This document shows, in pieces, positions 28,443 to 38,381 of a DNA stretch of 64,000 nucleotides (positions are counted from its first letter, which is position 1; every line of letters starts with the position of its first letter). The stretch comes from Rhizobium aethiopicum (GTDB lineage: Bacteria; Pseudomonadota; Alphaproteobacteria; Rhizobiales; Rhizobiaceae), in assembly GCF_014197535.1 (NCBI RefSeq), contig NZ_JACIFV010000001.1:248001-312000 (forward strand), in the 5' to 3' direction. The notes beneath the pieces are model-generated. The model was not told the DNA's origin. It searched no databases and worked only from the letters and a program-made list of their open reading frames with translations. The position numbers were made by a program, and so were the translations under genes.

Positions 28443-29816
28443 TCAGGCAGCCGCTGCGACCACGCGATTGCGGCCGGTATTCTTGGCCTCGTAAAGAGCA
28501 AGATCGGCCTGCTTCATCAGCTGGTCCGGGGTCAGCACCGCGCCAATGCGCGAGGCGATGCCGAAGGACGCGGTGACGCTCAGGGCTTCACTTGAGCGCT
28601 TCAGCAGGAAGGGAGCGCTTTCGACAGCCGCGCGCAGGCGCTCGGCGACGGCGGCGGCAACTTCCGGCGAGGTGTCCGGCATCACCACGACGAATTCCTC
28701 CCCACCGTAACGGCAGGCGAGATCGGCGCCGCGGATGGTCGAACGGACGCGGTTTGCGAATTCGCGCAGCACTTCGTCGCCACCATCATGGCCATACGTG
28801 TCGTTCACCTGCTTGAAACGGTCGATATCGGTGATCAGCACCGAAAGCGGCCGCCCCCGCGCCATCGACCGGTTGAAGAGCACGTTCAGGTGATTGTCGA
28901 GATAACGTCTGTTGTAAAGGCCAGTCAGCGGATCGGTCACGGCAAGCTCGATCGTCTGCTTGACGCTGGCGCGCAAGCGGTCGTTATAACGCTTGCGACG
29001 GATCTGCGTCAGGCTGCGGGCGACGAGCTCGTTGGGATCGACGGGCCGGATGATGTAGTCGTTGACGCCGAGATCAAGCGCGCGAACGACCATGTCGTCA
29101 GCCCCCTGCTCGGTGATGATCAGGATTGGCAGGAAGCGTGTGCGCTCCAGCGAGCGAAGTTGCGAGCAGAGGCGAAGCGGGTCGTAATCGTCGAAATTGG
29201 CATTGACGATGACGAGATCGAACGTGTTTTCGGCCGCCTCGAAGAGGGCTGCCTGCGGATCGGAGAGCGCAAGCACATCGGCGACGGGCTTCAACGCCCT
29301 GACGATGCGCTCTTGCGAATTGGCGCGGCCATCGACCAACAACACCTGGCCGGCCTCGTCGCCACGGCCTTCGCCTGCCCGCATCAGATCGCCCATGCCC
29401 ATCGTATGAGCGGTGTCGGCGCGGATGCGCAGCTCGTCACTCAACGTCTTCAGCCGCAGGAGGCTCTTCACCCGCGAGATCAACTGCAGATCGTTGACCG
29501 GCTTGGTGAGAAAATCGTCGGCGCCGGCCTTCAGACCGCGTACGCGATCGGCCGGCTGGTCGAGTGCGGTGACCATGACGACCGGAATATGGGCGGTCTT
29601 CTGACTGGCCTTCAGCCGCTCGCAGACCTCGAAACCATCGATACCGGGCATCATGATGTCGAGCAGGATCAGGTCGACCTGGTTGCGCTCGCAGATTGCC
29701 AGCGCTTCGTGACCGTCGGCAGCGGTCATCACGTCGAAATACTCCGCGAGCAGCCGCGCTTCAAGCAGCTTCACGTTGGCCGGAATATCGTCAACCACCA
29801 GTATTCGCGCGGTCAT
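28443..29816 (-). CDS. pleD: PleD-type response regulator diguanylate cyclase
   Basis: This cytoplasmic protein of 457 residues synthesises cyclic di-GMP when phosphorylated and controls cell-pole development. It has two receiver domains. The first (1-120) has Asp in LILLDIMMPG, and the second, degenerate one covers about 155-270. A GGDEF domain follows with the active site CRYGGEEF and DPLTGLYNRRYLD. The I-site RxxD (RGAD) is five residues ahead of GGEEF, so product inhibition should be intact. It lies 18 nt downstream of divK, which in Caulobacter is in the same operon and pathway. Confidence 0.95.
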   Translation of the reverse strand: MTARILVVDDIPANVKLLEARLLAEYFDVMTAADGHEALAICERNQVDLILLDIMMPGIDGFEVCERLKASQKTAHIPVVMVTALDQPADRVRGLKAGADDFLTKPVNDLQLISRVKSLLRLKTLSDELRIRADTAHTMGMGDLMRAGEGRGDEAGQVLLVDGRANSQERIVRALKPVADVLALSDPQAALFEAAENTFDLVIVNANFDDYDPLRLCSQLRSLERTRFLPILIITEQGADDMVVRALDLGVNDYIIRPVDPNELVARSLTQIRRKRYNDRLRASVKQTIELAVTDPLTGLYNRRYLDNHLNVLFNRSMARGRPLSVLITDIDRFKQVNDTYGHDGGDEVLREFANRVRSTIRGADLACRYGGEEFVVVMPDTSPEVAAAVAERLRAAVESAPFLLKRSSEALSVTASFGIASRIGAVLTPDQLMKQADLALYEAKNTGRNRVVAAAA

Positions 29817-29834
29817 AAGCGTCTTTCCGATGCG

Positions 29835-30206
29835 TCAGGCATCGCCCAGATAGGTCTTGATCGTCTCGATGAATTTCGGAACCGAGATCGGTTTGGAAAC
29901 ATAGGCTTCGCAGCCGCCCTGGCGGATCCGCTCCTCATCGCCCTTCATGGCGAAAGCCGTGACGGCGATGACTGGAATGACGTGCAGCTCGTCATCTTCC
30001 TTCAGCCATTTCGTGACTTCGAGGCCGGAGACCTCGGGAAGCTGGATATCCATCAGGATGAGGTCGGGACGATGCTTGCGCGCCAGATCGAGCGCCTCCA
30101 TGCCATTTCTCGTCTGGATGGTGGTATAGCCGGACGCCTCGATGAGGTCGCGAAAGAGCTTCATGTTGAGCTCGTTATCTTCTACAATCATCACCTGTTT
30201 GGGCAT
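29835..30206 (-). CDS. divK: Single-domain response regulator DivK
   Basis: A 123-residue receiver domain with no output domain. The acidic pocket is VEDNE, the phosphorylated residue is the Asp in [10 protein letters not shown] (53), Thr in [11 protein letters not shown] and Lys in [11 protein letters not shown]. In alphaproteobacteria DivK is phosphorylated by DivJ/PleC-type kinases and controls the CckA-CtrA cell-cycle pathway. It starts with [18 protein letters not shown] and is the first gene of a divK-pleD operon. Confidence 0.96.
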   Translation of the reverse strand: MPKQVMIVEDNELNMKLFRDLIEASGYTTIQTRNGMEALDLARKHRPDLILMDIQLPEVSGLEVTKWLKEDDELHVIPVIAVTAFAMKGDEERIRQGGCEAYVSKPISVPKFIETIKTYLGDA

Positions 30207-30339
30207 GACAAGCTGTCCCTACGTCCGTTCGCGCAGCGGTTCGTCCCATGAGAAAGGCACATGCGGATGAATAGCTCCGTGAAACCGATAGTGCACGCTA
30301 CCGGTATTTGGTTGAAGAAAAGGTAACTTACCCCTCGAA

Positions 30340-30648
30340 ATGCAAAGCAACTTCAAGACTTCGAAACAACAGGCGGCCGACCCGCACGAGACGGCGATCG
30401 CCGTGCTCGGCTGGCTTGCCGCCGATCCCGACATGTTCGGCCGCTTCCTCGCACTCACCGGCGTGGCGCCCGAGCAAGTGCGCAACGCGGTCAACGATCC
30501 GGGGTTCCTGTCAGGCATGATGGACTTCCTGATGAACCACGAACCGACGGCGATGGCCTTCTGCTCGGCGAGCGGCCTCAGCCCGGAGACGATAACCGCC
30601 GCCTGGCGGCATTTCTCTTCGCCGGGGCTCGATTCGGGAGAATACTGA
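30340..30648 (+). CDS. DUF3572 family protein
   Basis: This small acidic protein of 102 residues is predicted all-helical and soluble. The pattern ETAIAVLGWLAADPDMFGRFLALTG and PGFLSGMMDFLMNHEPTA matches the alphaproteobacterial DUF3572 family, found divergent from divK in rhizobia. It is followed after 2 nt by the HAD-like gene. Function unknown. Confidence 0.8.
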   Translation: MQSNFKTSKQQAADPHETAIAVLGWLAADPDMFGRFLALTGVAPEQVRNAVNDPGFLSGMMDFLMNHEPTAMAFCSASGLSPETITAAWRHFSSPGLDSGEY

Positions 30649-30650
30649 GC

Positions 30651-31319
30651 GTGACAGAGCTCGATATTTCGCACATCCGCCTCGGCGAGCGGCCGCTGAT
30701 CGTCTGCGACGTCGACGATGTCGTGCTGCGGTTCATCGACCCCTTCCAGCTTTTTCTCCAAAGCCTGGGTCACGAATTCCTGCCGCGATCGTTCCGGCTC
30801 CACGGCAACATTGTCTCGAAAGCGGACGGCACGGAGATCGAGGGCCGGCAGGTCAGCCGGCTGATCGAAGATTTTTTCGAAGCGCAGGAATTGTGGCAGA
30901 CGCCGGTCGACCGCGTCGTCGAAACGCTCGGCCGGCTTTCGCAGGACGCCGATATCCTTTTCCTGACGGCGATGCCGCCACGGTTCCAGGATCAGCGCCG
31001 CCGCCTGCTGGACAGCGCCGGCCTGCTCTTTCCGCTGCTTGCCAGCGAGCAACCCAAGGGGCCGATCGTCCATGCACTGCATGCCAGCCGCTCCTTTCCC
31101 GTCGCTTTCATAGACGATATGGCGCACAATCTGCATTCGGTCAGGGAACACATGGCCGATTGCCTGCTCATTCACCTGATGCCGGACTCGCCCGTCCATC
31201 GTTTCGCGCCGGCGGCAGCCGACGACATCACCCGCGCCACAGATTGGGCGCATGCGGCCGAGCTGATCGCGGCCCATTTCCTTTCCGGTACCGTCAACCG
31301 CGCAGTTCCAGCCGCATGA
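30651..31319 (+). CDS. HAD-like hydrolase of unknown substrate
   Basis: This protein of 222 residues starts at GTG, 2 nt after the DUF3572 stop. All four HAD motifs can be seen. They are motif I CDVDDVVLRF (nucleophile Asp at 20), motif II LFLTAMP (Thr), the Lys of EQPKGPIV and motif IV FIDDMAHNL. The cap region is small. It therefore looks like an active phosphatase or phosphotransferase. The 3' end overlaps the convergent GNAT gene by 26 nt. Substrate unknown. Confidence 0.65.
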   Translation: MTELDISHIRLGERPLIVCDVDDVVLRFIDPFQLFLQSLGHEFLPRSFRLHGNIVSKADGTEIEGRQVSRLIEDFFEAQELWQTPVDRVVETLGRLSQDADILFLTAMPPRFQDQRRRLLDSAGLLFPLLASEQPKGPIVHALHASRSFPVAFIDDMAHNLHSVREHMADCLLIHLMPDSPVHRFAPAAADDITRATDWAHAAELIAAHFLSGTVNRAVPAA

Positions 31320-31887
31320 GCGGACGGCCGTCCTTGCGTCTGGCAATCGTCTCGAAACCGGCTGCGTCGAAGATTGCCGTCGAGCCGATGCAGAGCGTCA
31401 CCGATTTCGACTGCTTCACATGATCGATCGGACAGGCTTCGAGCAGTCGCGCGCCCTGGCGCCGGGCATGATCGATCGCGCCGACGAGCAGGCGATGACT
31501 TAATCCCCTGCCGCGCAGTTTCGGCAGCAGGAAGAAGCAGCTGACTGCCCAGATAGAGGGATCACGCGCATCCTCCTCCTCCAGCGGCCGCGAGACGGTG
31601 CGCGGTGAATTGAACTGCGGCACGTCGTGGCGCGGCCCGACCTGCACCCAGGCGACCGGTCCGCCATCGGCATAACAGAGGATCCCCGGCGGCGGCCCCG
31701 CCCCGATCCGTTCGCGCATATGCGTCTTGCGCTCGTCGGCCGTCATCGTCGTCCTCACCGCATGCGGCAAGCGCAGCGCGACACACCAGCAATTATAAAA
31801 AGCCCCCTGCGGGCCGAACAGGGTCTCGAAGTCGCCCCATCGGTCTGCCGTCACCGGCTCGAAACGAAGATCTTTATCCAAAGGCAA
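31294..31887 (-). CDS. GNAT family N-acetyltransferase
   Basis: This protein of 197 residues has an acetyl-CoA-binding motif A in LLPKLRGRGLSHRLLVGAI (R-x-x-G-x-G/S type). A preceding beta strand (SIWAVSCFF) and a C-terminal ACPIDHVK region follow the fold. The N-terminal FYNCWCVALRLP is typical of a rhizobial GNAT subgroup. The acceptor substrate is not identifiable. The gene overlaps the 3' end of the convergent HAD-like gene by 26 nt. Confidence 0.75.
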   Translation of the reverse strand: MPLDKDLRFEPVTADRWGDFETLFGPQGAFYNCWCVALRLPHAVRTTMTADERKTHMRERIGAGPPPGILCYADGGPVAWVQVGPRHDVPQFNSPRTVSRPLEEEDARDPSIWAVSCFFLLPKLRGRGLSHRLLVGAIDHARRQGARLLEACPIDHVKQSKSVTLCIGSTAIFDAAGFETIARRKDGRPLMRLELRG

Positions 31888-31927
31888 AGCTCCCGTCCTC
31901 TCTTGTGACTCATAAGCTTAAGGCGTA

Positions 31928-33250
31928 GTGTCGCGCCGTTCAACCTTTGTTCTCACCATGATGCCCGCGCCTGACAAGACACCCGGCTTCTGTCGCGACT
32001 GCCTTGCCGAGCAGAAGGGCGAGGCGCGCCGTTGCCTATCCTGCGGCAGCCCGCGCCTGGTGCGCCATCGCGAACTCTATCGACTGACACTTGCCCATAT
32101 CGATTGCGACGCCTTCTACGCGGCGGTCGAGAAGCGTGACAATCCAGAACTTGCCGATAAGCCGGTCATCATCGGCGGCGGCAAACGCGGTGTCGTCTCC
32201 ACTGCCTGCTATATCGCCCGCATCCACGGCGTGCGTTCGGCGATGCCGATGTTCAAGGCGCTGGAGGCATGCCCTCAGGCCATCGTCATACGCCCGGACA
32301 TGGAGAAATATGTCCAGGTTGGGCGCCAGGTGCGCGCGCTGATGCAGGATCTGACGCCGCTGGTGCAGCCACTTTCGATCGACGAAGCCTTCCTGGAACT
32401 GGGCGGCACGGAGAGGCTGCATCACGATCCACCGGCGCGTACGCTCGCCAAATTCGCTCGCCGCATCGAAAAGGAGATCGGCATTACCGTTTCGGTCGGG
32501 CTTTCCTATTGCAAATTCCTCGCCAAGGTCGCTTCCGACCTGCAGAAGCCGCGCGGCTTTTCCGTCATCGGCCGTGAAGAAGCGGTGGAATTTCTGGCGC
32601 CGCGTCCCGTCACCACCATCTGGGGCGTCGGCAAGGCCTTTGCCGCGACGCTGGAGGCGGACGGCATCCGCACCATCGGCCAGCTGCAGCAAATGGAGGA
32701 GAACGACCTGATGCGCCGCTACGGCAGCATCGGCCAGCGGCTCGCCCGGCTGTCGCGCGGCATCGACGACCGCGAGGTGCATCTCAACGACGCCGCCAAG
32801 AGCGTTTCGGCCGAAACGACCTTCTTCGACGACATCTCGCGCCACGACGATCTGGTGCCGATCCTGCGCAACCTTTCCGAAAAGGTTTCCTGGCGGCTGA
32901 AGAAAAACGATATCGCCGGCCAGACCGTGGTGCTGAAAATGAAGAGCGCCGACTTCAAGACGCGCACCCGCAACCGCAAGCTCGAGGACCCGACCCAGCT
33001 TGCCGACAGGATCTTCCGCATCGGGCTCGAGCTTCTCGAAAAGGAAACGGACGGGACGAAATTCCGCCTGATCGGCATCGGCGTCACCGATCTCGGCGAT
33101 GCCGCTCGCGCCGATCCGCCCGACCTGATCGACCGGCAGTCAGGCCGGCGGGCAGCGGCCGAAGCGGCGATGGACAAGCTGCGCGACAAGTTCGGCAAGA
33201 ACACGGTCGAGACCGGCTACACCTTCGGCAGCAGCAAGCGCGATCACTAG
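31928..33250 (+). CDS. dinB: DNA polymerase IV with N-terminal Cys-rich extension
   Basis: This Y-family translesion polymerase of 440 residues has the catalytic motifs [11 protein letters not shown] and [12 protein letters not shown], the helix-hairpin-helix region [12 protein letters not shown] and the little-finger domain. Unusually, residues 1-50 form an extension with CRDC (22-25) and CLSC (36-39), a likely zinc ribbon. Start is GTG at 31928; the ATG at 31958 would also keep the Cys pairs. The promoter region has no GTTC-N7-GTTC LexA box, so SOS control of this copy is not evident. Confidence 0.93.
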   Translation: MSRRSTFVLTMMPAPDKTPGFCRDCLAEQKGEARRCLSCGSPRLVRHRELYRLTLAHIDCDAFYAAVEKRDNPELADKPVIIGGGKRGVVSTACYIARIHGVRSAMPMFKALEACPQAIVIRPDMEKYVQVGRQVRALMQDLTPLVQPLSIDEAFLELGGTERLHHDPPARTLAKFARRIEKEIGITVSVGLSYCKFLAKVASDLQKPRGFSVIGREEAVEFLAPRPVTTIWGVGKAFAATLEADGIRTIGQLQQMEENDLMRRYGSIGQRLARLSRGIDDREVHLNDAAKSVSAETTFFDDISRHDDLVPILRNLSEKVSWRLKKNDIAGQTVVLKMKSADFKTRTRNRKLEDPTQLADRIFRIGLELLEKETDGTKFRLIGIGVTDLGDAARADPPDLIDRQSGRRAAAEAAMDKLRDKFGKNTVETGYTFGSSKRDH

Positions 33251-33277
33251 AACATCTCGCGTAAAGCGTACCGCGGC

Positions 33278-33296
33278 TTTCGAAATGCATTCGAAA
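33278..33296. repeat. Short palindrome after dinB
   Basis: TTTCGAA, 5 nt, TTCGAAA, a perfect 7-bp inverted repeat 28 nt past the dinB stop in the 231-nt gap before the L,D-transpeptidase gene. It could be part of a dispersed rhizobial intergenic repeat or a weak terminator; only a genome search could tell. Confidence 0.35.
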
Positions 33297-33481
33297 AACA
33301 ATGCCTTAAGATAGACAACTCAAACTTTGATTCATGCGACATGCTTGCCTTTTATCTTATGCGTGTCGTTATCGCGGAAGCGCTGCACCGCTCCGGGCGA
33401 GCCGACGAGTCCGGGTTTTAAAATCTTCCTTAAACTTCGTCCCGTAATGTGCCGAACCAGTATTGCGTATGGTTGGGTATC

Positions 33482-34738
33482 ATGTTTTCGCGTCTCGTCT
33501 TCGGCCTGGGCTTGCTGTCGGCCACCGCACTCGTGCACCCTGCTCTTGCCGCGGATGCACGCACGCTGCAGATCTTCGTCTCGAAGAACAAGCAGTCGCT
33601 TGCGGTTTATGACGGCACCGAGGTCGTCGCGACCTCGAAGGTCTCGACCGGCAAGAACGGCCATACGACACCGAGCGGCATCTTCTCGGTGCTCGAAAAG
33701 CAGAAATACCACGAATCCAACCTCTATTCGGCCGCCCCGATGCCATTCATGCAACGGCTGACCTGGTCCGGCATCGCGCTGCACGAATCCAATTCCGTGC
33801 CGCGTTATCCGGCCTCGCACGGCTGCGTGCGCATGCCCGGCGCCTTCGCAAAAATGCTCTACCGAATGACCGAGCCCGGCATTCCCGTCATCATCAGCGA
33901 CGACGAATTGGTGCCGCAGCCGATCGACCATCCGAACCTTTTCCGCCCCGATGCGCCGGCAGCGATGCCGCTGCTTTCGGATGTCGAACTGCGGCCGTCC
34001 ATAGCCGTCAGTCCCGGGACACCGGTGCAGGTGGCCATGAACGACAGCGCCGCGATGCCGATGCCGGCGGTGTCGCCGGTTACCGCGCCGGAGATCCGGC
34101 CGCCATCCGAGCCGATCAGCATGCTGGTCACGCGACGCACGCTGCGCGAGACGGTGATCGACATCCAGACGCTACTCAATCAGCTCGGCTTTTCCGCCGG
34201 CGATCCGGACGGCCTGCTCGGTCCGTCGACCGTGCAGGCGATCAACGCCTTCAAGATGCTGCGGCCGGCGGAATTTGCCGGCGACAGCAGCCTGGTCTCC
34301 GACGCGTTGCTCAAATCCGTCTATGCCGCAACCGGCAAGGGCGAGCCGCCGAACGGCGTCATTATGGTGCGGCAGGCCTTCAAGCCAATCTTCGAAGCGC
34401 CGGTAACGATCGCCGATCCGGGACTGGCGCTCGGCACGCATTTCTTTACGCTGCATGCCGTCGATGAACAGGCCGGCACGGCGGATTGGCTAGGCATCAC
34501 GCTCGAGAACAATCTCTCCCGCGAGACGATGAAGCGGCTCGGGATCACCAATCAGGAAAGCTCGATCGTCACAGGCAGACCGATCGCCCGTTCGCTCAGC
34601 CGCATCACGATCCCCGACGAAACACGCCGCAGGATCGACGCGCTGATCGCGCCCGGCTCGACGTTGACGATCTCCGATACCGGCCTTGGCCGCGAAACCG
34701 GCGAAGGCACGGATTTCATCACGATCACCCGGGGGTGA
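33482..34738 (+). CDS. L,D-transpeptidase (YkuD) with peptidoglycan-binding domain
   Basis: This exported protein of 418 residues has a signal peptide (MFSRLVFGLGLLSATALVHPALAA). The YkuD domain spans about 27-150 with TPSGIFSV and the catalytic SHGCVRMP motif. A Pro-rich linker follows, then a PG_binding_1 domain (DIQTLLNQLGFSAGDPDGLLGPSTVQAINAFK) and a C-terminal domain of unknown type. Such enzymes form 3-3 cross-links or attach proteins to peptidoglycan, which matters in Rhizobiales with polar growth. The ATG at 33482 was preferred over one at 33449 because it places the hydrophobic signal at the N-terminus. Confidence 0.88.
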   Translation: MFSRLVFGLGLLSATALVHPALAADARTLQIFVSKNKQSLAVYDGTEVVATSKVSTGKNGHTTPSGIFSVLEKQKYHESNLYSAAPMPFMQRLTWSGIALHESNSVPRYPASHGCVRMPGAFAKMLYRMTEPGIPVIISDDELVPQPIDHPNLFRPDAPAAMPLLSDVELRPSIAVSPGTPVQVAMNDSAAMPMPAVSPVTAPEIRPPSEPISMLVTRRTLRETVIDIQTLLNQLGFSAGDPDGLLGPSTVQAINAFKMLRPAEFAGDSSLVSDALLKSVYAATGKGEPPNGVIMVRQAFKPIFEAPVTIADPGLALGTHFFTLHAVDEQAGTADWLGITLENNLSRETMKRLGITNQESSIVTGRPIARSLSRITIPDETRRRIDALIAPGSTLTISDTGLGRETGEGTDFITITRG

Positions 34739-34754
34739 TGACTGTCACCCGGTG

Positions 34755-34806
34755 TTGATCAGGATCAACTGGGTTGATCAGGATCAATCGGGTTGATCAG
34801 ACAAGC
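34755..34806. repeat. Tandem 19-nt palindromic repeat at dnaE 3' end
   Basis: Units begin at 34755, 34774 and 34793 with period 19. Units 1 and 2 each contain TTGATC-AG-GATCAA, a perfect 6-bp inverted repeat; unit 3 is partial (TTGATCAG) and contains the dnaE stop codon. The array fills the gap between the convergent transpeptidase and dnaE genes and could act as a shared transcription end or protein-binding site. Confidence 0.75.
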
Positions 34807-37800
34807 TCGACGTCGACGACGCCGGGGGCGGCGCGAAGGGCGGCAGCAATCTCCGGCGTGATGCGGTATTTCTCCGGCAGCGCCACTTCCACCTCGCGTT
34901 TGCCCTCTTCCTTGATGACAATGAAGGAAACCAGACCGTCGCCCTTGGCGTTCAGATGGCCGGCAACCATTTTCAGTGGCCCGGAATCTCTGACATAGAC
35001 GCGCAGCGCCTTCTGCATCTGCAGCGACTTTTCCTCCAGCGATTGGATCGTCTGGATGCGAAGGCCGATACCCTCCGGTCGCTCCTCACCGGTCGCGGTC
35101 AGCAGGAAGGATTTCCCGGACTCGAGCACGTCGCGATACTGGTTCAGCATCTCAGAAAACAGCACCGCCTCGAACTGGCCCGAGGAATCGGAAAAGACAA
35201 TGATGCCCATCTTGTTGCCGGTGCGGGTCTTACGCTCCTGCTTGGAGATGACGGTTCCGGCAAGGCGCGCATTGGCAGCCCCCTGCTTGATCGCCTGAGA
35301 AAACTCGGCAAAGGTCTGCACACGCATCTTCTGCAGGATGTTGTTGTAGGAATCGAGCGGGTGGGCTGTGAGATAGAAGCCCAGCACCTGGAATTCCTTA
35401 AGCAGCCGCTCAGAAGCCAGCCAGGGTGAATAGGGCGGCAAGGAGATCTTCTCCGGGCCTGAGTTTAATGCGCTGCCGAAAATGTCCGATTGGCCGCTCA
35501 GCTTGTTTTCCTGCGCGCGCTGGGCATAACCGAGGATGCGGTCGAGGCCGGCGGCAAGCTGGGCTCGGTCGGTGCCGAAACAATCGAAGGCGCCGGCATA
35601 GATCAGGCTTTCGAGCACGCGGCGGTTCACCTGGCGCGGATCGATGCGCAGGCAGAAATCCTCGATGCTGGCAAAAGGCTTGTCGCCACGCACCTCGACG
35701 ATGTGGTCGACGGCGGATTCGCCGACGCCTTTGAGGGCGGCCAGCGCATAGTAGATACGATTGTCGCCGGTCTCGAAATGGCGGAAGGAGGTCTGCACCG
35801 AAGGCGCGATCACCTCGATGCCGAGCCGCTTGGCGTCCTGACGGAAATCATTGACCTTTTCCGTATTGGACATGTCGAGCGTCATCGAGGCGGCGAGGAA
35901 TTCGACCGGATAATGCGCCTTCATGTAGGCCGTCTGGTAGGAGACGATGGCGTAGGCGGCGGCGTGCGACTTGTTGAAGCCGTAGTTTGCGAACTTCGCC
36001 AAGAGTTCGAAGATGTTGTCGGCTTGCGGCTTCGATACGCCGTTCTTGACGGCGCCGACGACGAAGCGTTCGCGCTGCTGGTCCATCTCCGCCTTGATCT
36101 TCTTACCCATGGCGCGGCGCAGAAGGTCGGCTTCGCCAAGCGAATAGCCCGACAGGACCTGGGCGATCTGCATCACCTGTTCCTGGTAGACGATGACGCC
36201 CTGCGTTTCCTTGAGCAGGTGGTCGATCATCGGATGGATCGATTCCAGCTCTTCATCGCCGTGCTTGCGGGCATTGTAAGTCGGGATGTTCTCCATCGGG
36301 CCGGGGCGGTAAAGTGCCACCAGCGCGATGATGTCCTCGATGCAGTCCGGCTTCATGCCGATCAGCGCCTTGCGCATGCCCGCACTTTCCACCTGGAACA
36401 CGCCGACCGTCTCGCCGCGCGACAGCATCTCGTAGGTGAGTTTGTCGTCGAGAGGAATGGCCGCAAGATCGACTTTGATGCCGCGCTTGGCGACGAAATC
36501 GACGGCGACCTTCAGCACGGTCAGCGTCTTCAGACCGAGGAAGTCGAACTTGACGAGGCCGGCCTGCTCCACCCATTTCATGTTGAACTGGGTGACGGGC
36601 ATGTCGGAGCGCGGATCGCGATACATCGGCACCAGCTTGGACAGCGGCCGGTCACCGATGACGATGCCGGCGGCATGCGTCGAGGCGTGGCGATAAAGCC
36701 CTTCGATCTTCTGGGCGATGTCGAGCAGCCGCGCGACCACCGGTTCCTTCGCCGCCTCCTCCTGCAGCTTCGGCTCCTCTTCGATCGCCTTGGAGAGCGG
36801 CGTCGGATTGGCCGGATTGTTCGGCACGAGTTTGCAGATCTTGTCGACCTGGCCGTAAGGCATTTCCAGCACGCGTCCGACGTCGCGAAGTGCGGCGCGC
36901 GCCTGCAGCGAACCGAAGGTGATGATCTGCGCCACCTGCTCGCGGCCGTACTTGGCCTGGACGTAGCGGATCACCTCTTCGCGGCGGTCCTGGCAGAAGT
37001 CGATGTCGAAGTCAGGCATCGAGACGCGTTCCGGATTGAGGAAGCGCTCGAACAGCAGCGAGAAGCGCAGCGGGTCGACATCGGTGATCGTCAAGGCATA
37101 GGCGACCAGCGAACCGGCGCCCGAGCCACGACCGGGACCGACTGGAATATCATGCTGCTTGGCCCATTTGATGAAGTCGGAAACGATCAGGAAGTAACCC
37201 GGGAAGCGCATGCGCTCGATGACGCCGAGCTCGAACTCCAGCCGCTCGCGATAATCCTTTTCCTCATAACCGGGCGACATGCCGAGTGTCGAAAGCCGCA
37301 TGTCCAGCCCTTCCACAGCCTGACGGCGCAATTCGCCCGCCTCGGCGCGTTCGGCCTCCTCGGCCTCGTCGGTGGCGCCCGTGAAACGCGGCAGAATCGG
37401 CTTTCGGGTCTTCAACACGAAGGAGCAGCGCCTGGCGATCTCGATCGTATTCTCAAGCGCTTCCGGCAGGTCGGCGAAGAGCTTGGCCATCTCGGCCCGG
37501 CTTTTCAGATAATGATCCGGCGTCAGGCGAAAGCGGCTGTCGTCGGAGACGATGGCGTTGTGGGCGACCGCCATCAGCGCGTCATGGGCGTCGTAATCGT
37601 CGCGGGTCGGAAAGAAGGCTTCGTTGGTGGCGACCAGCGGAAGATCGTGGGCATAGGCAAGCCCGACGATCTTTTGCTCATGTCGCTTGTCGTAGGTGCC
37701 GTGCCGCTGCAACTCGACATAGAGCCTGTCGCCGAAGAGACGCTTCAACGTGAGCAGCCGGGCTTCCGCCTGGGCGGAATGGCCTTCCCTGACAGCCGCG

Positions 37801-38294
37801 TCGACCGGCCCGGTCAGAGCGCCGGTCAAGGCGATCAGCCCTTCCGTGCCTGCCTCTTCCAGCCAAGAGGCTCTGATATGAATGGCCTGGTTGCTATCGC
37901 CGCCGAGATAGGCGCGGCTGACGAGATCGACCAGCCTTTCGTAACCAGCCTCCGTCGCGGCAAGAAGAACGATCGACGGCAGCTTGATCAGGGCCGGCTG
38001 ACCGCCGCGCTTTTCGCTTTCCAATCCGTCTTCCATGTCGATCGAGACCTGGCAGCCGATGATCGGCTGCAGGCCCTCGTCCATTGCCTTCTGGGAGAAT
38101 TCAAGGGCGACGAAGAGATTGTTGGTGTCGGTAATGGCGATCGCCGGCTGACTGTCGCCGGTCGCCTTATAGAGGATCTTCTTCAGAGGCAGCGCGCCCT
38201 CGAGAAGCGAATAGGCGGAGTGGACCCTCAGGTGGATGAAGCCCGGCGTGCCGCCGGTCGCCTCACCCATTGAACCCTTTTCCGTCTCCGCCAT
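34797..38294 (-). CDS. dnaE: DNA polymerase III alpha subunit
   Basis: This replicative polymerase has 1165 residues. The PHP domain opens it (FIHLRVHSAYSLLEGALPL). The polymerase active site includes GPGRGSGAGSLVAYAL and the catalytic MPDFDIDFCQDRR. It also carries GVIVYQEQVMQIAQ and SGYSLGEADLLRRAMGKK. The fingers and helix-hairpin-helix region includes ALKGVGESAVDHI, and an OB domain follows (RLAGTVISKQERKTRTGNK). The length is standard. An in-frame ATG at codon 9 is an alternative start. The SOS-controlled small gene lies 118 nt upstream in the same orientation, with no intrinsic terminator between. Confidence 0.97.
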   Translation of the reverse strand: MAETEKGSMGEATGGTPGFIHLRVHSAYSLLEGALPLKKILYKATGDSQPAIAITDTNNLFVALEFSQKAMDEGLQPIIGCQVSIDMEDGLESEKRGGQPALIKLPSIVLLAATEAGYERLVDLVSRAYLGGDSNQAIHIRASWLEEAGTEGLIALTGALTGPVDAAVREGHSAQAEARLLTLKRLFGDRLYVELQRHGTYDKRHEQKIVGLAYAHDLPLVATNEAFFPTRDDYDAHDALMAVAHNAIVSDDSRFRLTPDHYLKSRAEMAKLFADLPEALENTIEIARRCSFVLKTRKPILPRFTGATDEAEEAERAEAGELRRQAVEGLDMRLSTLGMSPGYEEKDYRERLEFELGVIERMRFPGYFLIVSDFIKWAKQHDIPVGPGRGSGAGSLVAYALTITDVDPLRFSLLFERFLNPERVSMPDFDIDFCQDRREEVIRYVQAKYGREQVAQIITFGSLQARAALRDVGRVLEMPYGQVDKICKLVPNNPANPTPLSKAIEEEPKLQEEAAKEPVVARLLDIAQKIEGLYRHASTHAAGIVIGDRPLSKLVPMYRDPRSDMPVTQFNMKWVEQAGLVKFDFLGLKTLTVLKVAVDFVAKRGIKVDLAAIPLDDKLTYEMLSRGETVGVFQVESAGMRKALIGMKPDCIEDIIALVALYRPGPMENIPTYNARKHGDEELESIHPMIDHLLKETQGVIVYQEQVMQIAQVLSGYSLGEADLLRRAMGKKIKAEMDQQRERFVVGAVKNGVSKPQADNIFELLAKFANYGFNKSHAAAYAIVSYQTAYMKAHYPVEFLAASMTLDMSNTEKVNDFRQDAKRLGIEVIAPSVQTSFRHFETGDNRIYYALAALKGVGESAVDHIVEVRGDKPFASIEDFCLRIDPRQVNRRVLESLIYAGAFDCFGTDRAQLAAGLDRILGYAQRAQENKLSGQSDIFGSALNSGPEKISLPPYSPWLASERLLKEFQVLGFYLTAHPLDSYNNILQKMRVQTFAEFSQAIKQGAANARLAGTVISKQERKTRTGNKMGIIVFSDSSGQFEAVLFSEMLNQYRDVLESGKSFLLTATGEERPEGIGLRIQTIQSLEEKSLQMQKALRVYVRDSGPLKMVAGHLNAKGDGLVSFIVIKEEGKREVEVALPEKYRITPEIAAALRAAPGVVDVELV

Positions 38295-38381
38295 GATATG
38301 CCTTCCCAGTCAGCCGAAATGAATCGGATGCATTGTCGGCATTGAGGGCGATGATGTCCAGACGAAGACCCGCGTGCGAAC

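Noticed and set aside
35490..38273. 927-residue plus-strand frame antisense to dnaE
   Set aside because: Long antisense frames arise in GC-rich genes by codon-position mirroring. It has no recognisable domain, while dnaE on the other strand is complete.
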